From contig OY282448.1 in NCBI GenBank assembly GCA_958296175.1, positions 2,938,744 to 3,002,743 of the forward strand: 64,000 nucleotides of DNA. Reading direction: 5' to 3'. The notes below the pieces were generated by a model. It saw only the letters and a program-made list of their open reading frames with translations. It did not search any database and was not told the origin of the DNA. The translations under genes and the position numbers were made by a program. Within the stretch, counting starts at the first letter, position 1. Each line of letters opens with the position of its first letter. Below are positions 34,630 through 42,309 of this stretch, piece after piece. This DNA is from an uncultured Chloroflexota bacterium (lineage in GTDB: Bacteria > Chloroflexota > UBA11872).

Positions 34630-36372
34630 GTGACGGCTGACGTGCCGCCGCCTGCGTTGTGCCCCGCGCTGCTGAGCAAAGAGCGCAGCGTTGCACCGCC
34701 GAACTACAACCGCTGGCTGACCCCGACGGCGGCGGTCGCCGTGCATCTGTGCATCGGCTCGGTGTATTCCTGGAGCATCTTCAACCCCGTGCTGGTCAAG
34801 GAGCTGGGCGTGGCGGCCAGCGCGGCGGACGACTGGAGCCTCGGCTCGGTGGTGTGGATTTTCTCCATCGCCATCCTGGTCCTGGGCGGCGCCGCCACGG
34901 TGGTTGGACGCTGGTCCACGGATCTCGGCCCCCGCTGCATCGGCGTGGCGGCCGCGTGTTTCTGGGGCGGAGGGCTGGCGGTCGCGGCCGCGGGCATTTA
35001 TCTGCATCAGTTGTGGCTGCTGTATCTGGGCTACGGCGTGCTGGGCGGGTGCGGGTTGGGCATGGGCTACATCATGCCGGTGCCCACGCTCATCAGCTGG
35101 TTTCCGCACCGGCGGGGCATGGCCACCGGGCTGGCGATCATGGGATTCGGCGGCGGCGCCATGATCGGCGCTCCCTTGCAGGAATTCTTGATTCGAACCT
35201 TCTACCAGGCGCCGCAATATTTGGGCGCCGCGGATGCGGTTCCATTGGTTACCCAGGGCGGGCGGCGGTTCGCCGAGGTTTCCGGGCGCATGGTGGAGGT
35301 GGTAGCCGCCAACGCGGCTGACGCGGCCAACATGATCGTGCCCGGTCTCGAGGGGGTCTACGTGGTCGGCAGCGGCGCCACCGGCGCCGCCCAGACGTTT
35401 CTCGTCTTGGGCGCGGGCTATTTCCTGGTGATGCTGGCCGCTTCGTTCATCATTCGCACCCCAGCGCCCGGCTGGGCGCCCGACGCGGACCAGCCGGGCG
35501 CATCCACGGAAGCCCGCGGGCCGCGCCGCACGCCGGCGCCCGACGTCCACGTCAACCAGGCAGTCAAGACGCCGCAGTTTTACCTGCTGTGGCTGCTGCT
35601 GTGCCTGAACGTCACGGCTGGCATCGGCGTGCTGGGCGTGGCCAGCACCATGATGACGGACATCTTTGGCTCGTCCCTCCCCGGCGTCGTCACCCCCGCA
35701 TTCGCAGGTTTCTACGTCCTGATGATCAGCGCGTTCAACATGGCCGGGCGCTTCTTTTGGTCGTCCATCTCGGATTACATCGGCAGAAAACTCACCTATA
35801 CGTGCTTCTTCGCGCTGGGCGGACTGCTCTATTTGTCAGTGCCGTTCACCGCGCGCATGATCAGCGTCGACGCCGCCATCGTCTGGCTTGTCTTGTTCTA
35901 CGTCATCACCATGCTCATCTTCACCATGTACGGCGGCGGGTTCGCCACTATTCCGGCCTATATCACCGACGTGTTCGGCACGATGCACGTTGCGGCGATT
36001 CACGGGCGGCTGTTGACGGCCTGGAGCGCGGCGGGCGTGCTGGGGCCGCTCGTGCTGACCAGTCTGCGCAACGCGGCCATCGACCGCTCGATTCACGACG
36101 TGGCGCGCACCGTCGACCCTGACACGTTCAGCGCCAAGTTCGGCGCGCCCATCAGCCAGTTGAACGAATTGATCGAAGCCAGGACCGTCACGATCGCCCA
36201 GCTCATGGACATAGCGCCGCCGGGCACGACCGACCCGACGACGGGGCTGTACGACACGACCATGTTCGCCATGGCGGCGCTGCTGGCCGTGGCGTTTGCG
36301 GCCAACCTGTTCGTGCGGCCTGCGGGCGCGCGGCGGCGGGCGGGCGCCGCCCCGCAGGCCGCCGAGGCGTGA
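34630..36372 (+). CDS. OFA-family MFS transporter (oxalate/formate antiporter-like)
   Basis: 580 residues with about 12 membrane helices. The N-terminal half has NRWLTPTAAVAVHLCIGSVYSWSIFNPVL and a GMGYIMPVPTLISWFPHRRGMATGLA loop, the typical OFA-family motif. A 60-70 residue extracytoplasmic insert (about 195-255) and a second one near 495-545 make it longer than usual. Family members exchange small carboxylates such as oxalate and formate. The start is a GTG without clear ribosome site. The amidohydrolase gene follows after 52 bp, so it probably imports that enzyme's carboxylated substrate. Confidence 0.88.
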   Translation: MTADVPPPALCPALLSKERSVAPPNYNRWLTPTAAVAVHLCIGSVYSWSIFNPVLVKELGVAASAADDWSLGSVVWIFSIAILVLGGAATVVGRWSTDLGPRCIGVAAACFWGGGLAVAAAGIYLHQLWLLYLGYGVLGGCGLGMGYIMPVPTLISWFPHRRGMATGLAIMGFGGGAMIGAPLQEFLIRTFYQAPQYLGAADAVPLVTQGGRRFAEVSGRMVEVVAANAADAANMIVPGLEGVYVVGSGATGAAQTFLVLGAGYFLVMLAASFIIRTPAPGWAPDADQPGASTEARGPRRTPAPDVHVNQAVKTPQFYLLWLLLCLNVTAGIGVLGVASTMMTDIFGSSLPGVVTPAFAGFYVLMISAFNMAGRFFWSSISDYIGRKLTYTCFFALGGLLYLSVPFTARMISVDAAIVWLVLFYVITMLIFTMYGGGFATIPAYITDVFGTMHVAAIHGRLLTAWSAAGVLGPLVLTSLRNAAIDRSIHDVARTVDPDTFSAKFGAPISQLNELIEARTVTIAQLMDIAPPGTTDPTTGLYDTTMFAMAALLAVAFAANLFVRPAGARRRAGAAPQAAEA

Positions 36373-36424
36373 CAGCCGCCGCCGGGCTAGAATCCGGCGC
36401 CGGTCGCGGACGGACCCGCCGCTC

Positions 36425-37537
36425 ATGACGCTGACCCACCGCCAGCCGCTCGGCCTCGACGACGTCGTGGTCGTGGACTGCGACGTGCACGTCGACGACC
36501 CGCCGCAGGCGCTGGCGCCCTACGTCGACATGCCCTGGCGCCGCTCGCTGGAACTGCTGGGGCGCGCCCCGCAGCGCTACCTGGACATCCCGGGCTACGC
36601 GCCCACGCTGAACATCGACCCGCCCGTCCCCGACCGCAGCGTCAGCACGCGCTCGGTGCACACGGCGCGGCAGATGCGCGAGGAGCTGGACGAGCTGTCC
36701 GTCGACCTCGGCGTGTTGTTCCCCGACAACCTCTTGCGCATCGCCGTGTTCCCGCAGGCCGACTACGCCGCGGCGCTGGGGCGCGCCTACAACGCCTGGC
36801 TGGCCGACGTCTGGGTGCAGCGCGAGCGCGGCCTCTACGGGGCCGTGCTGGCCGTGCCGCAGGATCCGCGGGACGCGGCGGCGCAGATTCGACGCTACGG
36901 GGCGGACGACGGCTTCGTGGGCGTCTATCTGCCAGTCGCCGGCCTGCGCCCCTTGTGGGGCGAACGCTGTTACGACCCCATCTTCGAAGCCGCCGAGGAG
37001 ATGGGCCTGCCGGTCATGCTGCACAGCGTGGGGCTCATCCATCCAAACTTCCCGTTCAACCTGGACCACATGACCTCGCGCCTGGTGCGGCATCCCATCC
37101 AGCACGAGTTCGCGCTGATGGCCAACTTGTTCACCATGATCGGCTCCGGCGTGCCGGTGCGCTATCCCGACCTGGACATCGTGTTCACCGAGGGCGGCGT
37201 GTCCTGGGTGCCGTTCGTGATGTGGCGGCTGGACAAGGAGTTTGCCGAAAACCCCACCGGCGCCCCGCTGCTGGAACGCCCGCCCAGCAGTTATGTCAAA
37301 CAGATGTATTTCTGCACGCAGCCCGTGGAAGAACCCGAGCGCCCGCGCGACCTGGCCGCGATGATCGACCTGTTCGACGGACGCGCGCAGGTGCTGTTTG
37401 CCTCCGACTGGCCGCACCATGACTTCGACCACCCGCGCAAGGTGCTGCACATGCCGTTCGACGCGGACCTCAAGCGCAAGATCATGGGCGAGAACGCGCT
37501 GCGGCTGCTGAAGCTGCCCGCGCCCGTGCCCGTCTGA
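36425..37537 (+). CDS. Amidohydrolase-2 family metal-dependent hydrolase/decarboxylase
   Basis: 370 residues. The barrel begins VVVDCDVHVDDPP (D-x-H type metal site), continues with VMLHSVGLIHPNFPF, the strand-6 region VFTEGGVSWVPFVMWRLDKEF, and ends with the catalytic Asp in FASDWPHHDFDHP. This arrangement is seen in many ring-cleavage-related decarboxylases of PF04909. The gene stands between an OFA-type transporter and a Rieske ferredoxin, suggesting uptake and breakdown of a carboxylated aromatic or similar compound. Substrate not identifiable. Confidence 0.88.
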   Translation: MTLTHRQPLGLDDVVVVDCDVHVDDPPQALAPYVDMPWRRSLELLGRAPQRYLDIPGYAPTLNIDPPVPDRSVSTRSVHTARQMREELDELSVDLGVLFPDNLLRIAVFPQADYAAALGRAYNAWLADVWVQRERGLYGAVLAVPQDPRDAAAQIRRYGADDGFVGVYLPVAGLRPLWGERCYDPIFEAAEEMGLPVMLHSVGLIHPNFPFNLDHMTSRLVRHPIQHEFALMANLFTMIGSGVPVRYPDLDIVFTEGGVSWVPFVMWRLDKEFAENPTGAPLLERPPSSYVKQMYFCTQPVEEPERPRDLAAMIDLFDGRAQVLFASDWPHHDFDHPRKVLHMPFDADLKRKIMGENALRLLKLPAPVPV

Positions 37538-37616
37538 TGCCAGGACTTCGCGGTGGGCCGCCGGGTCCAGCGCCGCCCCGCGCGCCCCGCGCGCCCTGCC
37601 CGGCGCGCCCCGCCTG

Positions 37617-38018
37617 ATGCCGCGCATCCGCGTCGGGACGGAAGACTCGATCCAGCCGGGCGCGCCTGCGCTGGTGCGCCACGGCGGCGTGGAGGTTGGC
37701 GTGTTCCAGGTCGACGGCGAGTTCCGCGCCTACCTGAACCGCTGCCCCCACCAGCAAGGCCCGGTCTGCACCGGCCCGACCACCGGCACCCTGGCCGCCG
37801 CGCGCGCCACCGGCTGGAAACTGGCCTGGGTGCTGGACGGCCGCGTGCTGCTGTGCCCCTGGCACACCATGGAGTTCGACCTTCTGACCGGCCAACGCAT
37901 CCGCGGCCGCGGCGAACGCCTGCGCGCCTACCCGGTCGAGGTCAGCGGCGGCGAGGTCTTCGTCACCATCGGCCGCCCGCAGGTCGAACCATCGCAGGGC
38001 CGCCAGTGTGTAGGCTGA
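37617..38018 (+). CDS. Rieske [2Fe-2S] ferredoxin-like protein
   Basis: 133 residues forming one Rieske domain. The cluster ligands are C43-P-H45 (NRCPHQQGPVC) and C80-P-W-H83 (LLCPWHTMEFD). Length and lack of any membrane anchor point to a soluble electron carrier such as those serving Rieske oxygenases. No oxygenase is nearby. It follows the amidohydrolase gene after 79 bp and probably belongs to the same transcription unit. Confidence 0.93.
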   Translation: MPRIRVGTEDSIQPGAPALVRHGGVEVGVFQVDGEFRAYLNRCPHQQGPVCTGPTTGTLAAARATGWKLAWVLDGRVLLCPWHTMEFDLLTGQRIRGRGERLRAYPVEVSGGEVFVTIGRPQVEPSQGRQCVG

Positions 38019-38061
38019 ACGCGCGGGGTGACGGGTGACTGGACGGCGAGGTTCGGAGCAG

Positions 38062-39207
38062 ATGCAGTTCGTTTCCGCCGTCTCGCTCGAAACCGAGCCG
38101 GAGCGCATCGTGCAGGACGTGCGCGACCAGCTGGGGCCGGCGCTGGGGTTCGACCTGGCGGCGGCCTTCGTTCGACCCGAGCGCGGAGACGCGGCCGCGC
38201 GGGTGCTGGAGGAGCTGCGCGGCGGGGTGGAAGCGAGCCACTTCATCGGCTGCACGGCGGGCGGGGTCATCGGCGCCGGGCGCGAGATCGAGACGGGCGC
38301 CGCCGCGACGGTGTTGGCGGCGCGGCTGCCCGGCGTGGAGATCGAGCCGCTGTCCGCGCTCTATGCCGGGGAGTCCGCGCGCAGCCCCGACGACATCCGC
38401 GCGTGCCTGGCGTTGCTCGACCCGTTCTCCACCTCGGCCGAGGCGCTGCTGCGGCGGCTGGAGCGCGCCGCGCCGGGCGTGAAAGTGGTTGGCGGCGTGG
38501 CGAGCTGGGGGCAGGCGCCAGGGCAAAACCGCCTGGCGCAGAATGACGTCGTCACCGACGCCGGCGCCGTGGGCGTAACGCTGCGCGGCGGCGTGCAGGT
38601 CAGCACCGTCGTCTCGCAGGGCTGCCGCCCCGTCGGCGACTGGTTCACGGTCACCAGCAGCCAGGGCAACGTGATCCACGCGCTGGACGACGAGCCGCCG
38701 CTGGCGGCGCTGGAACGCGTGTTCACCCAAGCCAGCCGCGCCGACCAGGAGCGCATGCAGGCGGGCATCCTGATCGGACGCGCCATTTCCAGCAGCCCCG
38801 ACCAGCTGGGCCACGGCTCGTTCGTGGTGCGCGGCGTGCTGGGGGCCATCAAAGACTCCGGCGCGATCAGCGTGGCCGACCGCGTGCGCGAGGGCGCGGT
38901 GGTGCAGTTTCACGTGCGCGACGCGCAAAGCGCGCGCGACGACCTGGAAATGCTGCTGACCCCGCAAGCATTCGAAGACCCGGCCGCCGGCGCCTTGCTG
39001 TTCACCTGCAACGGCCGCGGCGAACACTTCTTCGGCCGCCGCGACGTGGACGCCTCCATCGCGGCCAGCGCCCTGGGCGACAGCGTTCCCGTGGCCGGCT
39101 TCTTCTGCGCGGGCGAACTCGGCCCCATCGGCGCCGCCAACTTCGTCCACGGCTACACCGCCAGCATGGCCGTCTTCCGCCCCCTGCCGCCCCGCCGCGC
39201 CGTGTGA
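38062..39207 (+). CDS. FIST-domain sensory protein
   Basis: About 381 residues with FIST_N (roughly 1-200, including SHFIGCTAGGVIGAGREIE) and FIST_C domains (to the end, with AGALLFTCNGRGEHFFGRRD and VAGFFCAGELGPIGAANFVHGYTASMAVF). FIST proteins are small-ligand-binding sensors, proposed to bind amino acids. This one stands alone without a kinase or GGDEF domain. An in-frame GTG at 38035 is an alternative start. The TGA stop overlaps the GTG of GT-C copy 1 (GTGA), so the sensor and the first transferase of the array are translationally coupled. Confidence 0.85.
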   Translation: MQFVSAVSLETEPERIVQDVRDQLGPALGFDLAAAFVRPERGDAAARVLEELRGGVEASHFIGCTAGGVIGAGREIETGAAATVLAARLPGVEIEPLSALYAGESARSPDDIRACLALLDPFSTSAEALLRRLERAAPGVKVVGGVASWGQAPGQNRLAQNDVVTDAGAVGVTLRGGVQVSTVVSQGCRPVGDWFTVTSSQGNVIHALDDEPPLAALERVFTQASRADQERMQAGILIGRAISSSPDQLGHGSFVVRGVLGAIKDSGAISVADRVREGAVVQFHVRDAQSARDDLEMLLTPQAFEDPAAGALLFTCNGRGEHFFGRRDVDASIAASALGDSVPVAGFFCAGELGPIGAANFVHGYTASMAVFRPLPPRRAV

Positions 39208-42036
39208 CTCGCGCCGCCCAGCGCATTGCCGCGGCGGCGCGCGCGCCGTTCCCGGCGCTGGTGCTGGCCGCGGCGCTGCTGTTTGCCGCCGCGGGCGCGC
39301 TCGTCCTGGACGACTACGGGATGGGGATCGACGAATGGGCGCAGCGCCAGATCGCCATCGACGTCGCGGACTTCGTCGCGGGCGACGACGCCGCCGTGCC
39401 CGCCAACGACGTCGTCCGCTTCTACGGCGTGGCCTTCGAGCTGCCGCTGCTGCTGGCCGAGCGCGCGCTGGGTCTTCAGGACAGCCGCGCCATCTTCCTG
39501 CTGCGCCGCGCCCTGTCGCATCTGGTCTTCATCGCCGGCGGGGTCGTTGGCGCTCTGCTGGCCTGGCGTCTGTTCGGCAGCCGCTGGCTGGGTCTGCTGA
39601 CCATGCTGCTGTTCCTGCTGCATCCGCGCATCTACGCGCATTCCTTCTTCAACACCAAGGACCCGGCGTTTGCGGCCGCGTTCATGCTGGCGCTCTATCT
39701 GGTCCACCGCGCGTTTCGCCGCGGCGCGCCGGGCGCGTTTGCGCTGTGCGGCGTGGGCGTGGGGCTGGCGGTCAACCTGCGCGTTTTCGGTCTGATCTTG
39801 CTGCCGGCCGTGCTGGCGCTGCTGGCGCTGGACGTCTGGCAAGCCGCCGACGCGGGAGCGCGGCGGCGCACGCTGCTCGGCGGCGGGGCTTTCGCCGCCG
39901 CCGCGCTGCTGACGACCTACGCCCTGCACCCCTACTACTGGGAAGACCCGCTGCGGATGCTCGACATGGTTACGACGTTTGCCCGGCATCCAAGTATCTT
40001 CAGGTCACGGTTTCTGGGCGAGATGATCTGGGCGGACGCGGTTCCGCCGCATTACATCCCGACGTGGTTCGCCGTCACGGCGCCGCCGGTCACGCTGCTG
40101 CTGGGGGCGCTGGGCGCGGCGGTGGTCCTGGGCCGCGCCGCGCGCCGCCCGCGGGCCGCGGCGGCCAACGGCGCCGCGCGCTTCCAGCTGCTGCTGCTGG
40201 GCTGCGTCGTGCTGCCGGTGCTCGTCGTCATCGTGATCCAGGCGCACGTCTATGGCGGCTGGAAGCACATGTACTTCTTGTGGGCGCCTTTCAGCCTGCT
40301 GGCGGCGGCCGGCGCGCAATGGCTGGCCGGGACGCCGGCCATGGCGGGGGCGGCGGACGCGGCTTCGTACACAAACAGTGCACGGGGGGGGGTCCACGCG
40401 CACGGCGCGCACCTGGCCTCGATTAAGTGCTTCGACGAGGTGCTGGGGGGCCAGGCGCGCGCGCCCGCTGCGGCGGGCGGCCGTGGTCGGGGCGGCGGGC
40501 CTGGGCGCGCTCAGCACCGTCGTTTCCATGGCCGCGCTGCACCCCCACGAACAGGTCTACTTCAGCCCGCTCCTGCAGCCGTCCAGCGCCGTGGCGCAAG
40601 ACTTTTCCCTGAATGATCCCTTCCAGTCACGCCGCCAGGGCTTGGAGCATCTGCTCCAGCGCTACCCTGACGACTTGTTGTTCGTCACGGACACGACGAA
40701 CGCGGAGGCGGCCATACTGCCCGAGGCGCAACGTCGACGATTGCTATTGATACTGGGCGTCCAGCTCGGCATCGCGCCCCTCGACGGCGGCGGCTGGACG
40801 CCCCTGCCCCCCGGGACGCGGCCGCCGGTCGTGCACCAGCTGCGGGCGTACGGCGGCGTGCTCGCCAGCACCCGCGCGCCCGCGCGGTTTCACGACGTGG
40901 CCGCGGCCGCCGACGCCGGCGTCTTCGGGCCCCCGGTGGCGCGCGCAGACTTCGACGTCTACCTCACCGACACCGCGCTGGTCTATCGCAAGCAACCCTG
41001 CGGCGCCGACGACCTCGCCGCCGCGCGCTTCTTCCTGCACGTCGTCCCCGCGAACCCGGCCGACCTGCCCGACTACCGCGCGCAATCCCGCTTCGACAAT
41101 CTGGACAGCCGCTTCGACCACCGCTACGCTGCCGCCCACGGGGTGTGTCTGGCAGTCGTCCCGCTCCCCGACTACGCCCTGGCGCACGTCCGCACCGGCC
41201 AATACGCCCCTGGCGGCGGGGAGGTCTGGGCCGCGGAGTTCGCCGTTGCCGAGTCCCCGCTCGGCGGCGTGCGGCGCTCGACGTTCGACGTCGAGCTGGA
41301 CGGCGCGGCGCACCAGCTGCAAGCGTACGGCGGCGTGATCGGCGCAACCCGCGCGCCTGCGCGGTTTCGCGACGTGGCCGCAGCAGCCGCCTCCGGCGTC
41401 TTCGGGCCCCCGGCCGCGCGAGCGGCGTTCGACGTCTATCTCACCGACACCGCGCTGGTCTACCGCAAACACCCCTGCGACGCCGACGACCTCGACGCCG
41501 CGCAGTTCTTCCTGCACTTCGTCCCCGCGAACCCGGCCGACCTGCCCCCCGCGCGCGCGCCGCACGGCTTCGACAATCTGGACTCCCAATTCGACGGCAA
41601 CAGCGGCGCCGCCGACGGGGTGTGTCTGGCGGTCGTCCCGCTCCCCGACTACGCCCTGGCGCACGTCCGCACCGGCCAATACGCCCCCGGCGGCGGGGTC
41701 GTCTGGGAAGCGGCGTTCGCAGTCGAGCTGGACGTCGCGACGCTGACCTACCGCAAGACGCCTTGCACGGCGGACGACGTGCGCCAGCGCTTCTTCCTGC
41801 GCGTCACGCCGGTCCACGCGGCCGACCTGTCCGACGACCGCGCGCCGTACGGCGCCGAGAGGCTCGACTTCGACTTCGCCGAGCACGGGGCGTTCGTGGA
41901 CGGCGGCTGCCGCGCGCGCCTCACGCTCCCCGCCTGGCCCATCACCCGCATCGTCACGGGGCAGCGCGCCCCGAACTGGGAGCGGACGTGGGAAGTGTCC
42001 TTCGTAAAGACCCGCACGGCGTACGCAGCCCGCTGA
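39204..42036 (+). CDS. GT-C glycosyltransferase paralogue 1, frameshifted at a G9 tract (phase-OFF)
   Basis: The N-terminal part (about 385 residues) is a multi-membrane GT-C domain of the ArnT/PMT kind, with the acidic loop motif MGIDEWAQRQ after the first helix, HPRIYAHSFFNTKDP and HPYYWEDPLRM. The frame is broken at G9 (40384-40392): as written, translation stops at 40616 (470 aa). Removing one G gives a 943-residue protein with a last membrane helix and three extracytoplasmic modules containing a FFLHVVPANPADLP core and paired Cys. A 54-bp insertion just after the tract is unique to this copy. The GTG start overlaps the FIST stop. Likely transfers a sugar from a lipid carrier outside the membrane. 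Confidence 0.8.
40384..40392 (+). repeat. Poly-G tract, G9 (copy 1)
   Basis: Preceded by TACACAAACAGTGCAC and located at codons 394-396. One G more than in the open copies 2 and 3, and the reading frame is lost exactly here. Confidence 0.95.
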
Positions 42037-42309
42037 GCGGGCACGCCCGCCGCCGCCCGCCGCCACCCCCCACGCGGCCCCCGCCCCTTCTTCCCCTCTC
42101 CCTGAGGGAGAGGGCAGGGTGAGGGGGAGCGCCAGCCGCCATGACTGCGCCGCCGCCGCGGGCAGCCTCAGCTGCGGCGGCCCTGCTTGCAGGCGCGCTC
42201 GACGTCCACGGTCGAGGTCGTGACGCCGGAAGCGAGCGGCATCCTGGGCGGCGCATGGCAGACTGCGGCCGGTCCCATGCCTTGGCATTCCGTCACCTTG
42301 CCGCGCCTT
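42037..42309 (+). repeat. Conserved inter-paralogue spacer 1 with REP-like palindrome
   Basis: A 273-bp spacer nearly identical to those at 45172-45442 and 57059-57330. It includes a palindrome CCCTCTCCC/GGGAGAGGG (42094-42114) and the block from CGTCCACGGTCGAGG to GGCAGACTGCGGCCGG. The palindrome may terminate the preceding transcript and the rest probably holds the next promoter. It is duplicated as part of the gene unit. Confidence 0.85.
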
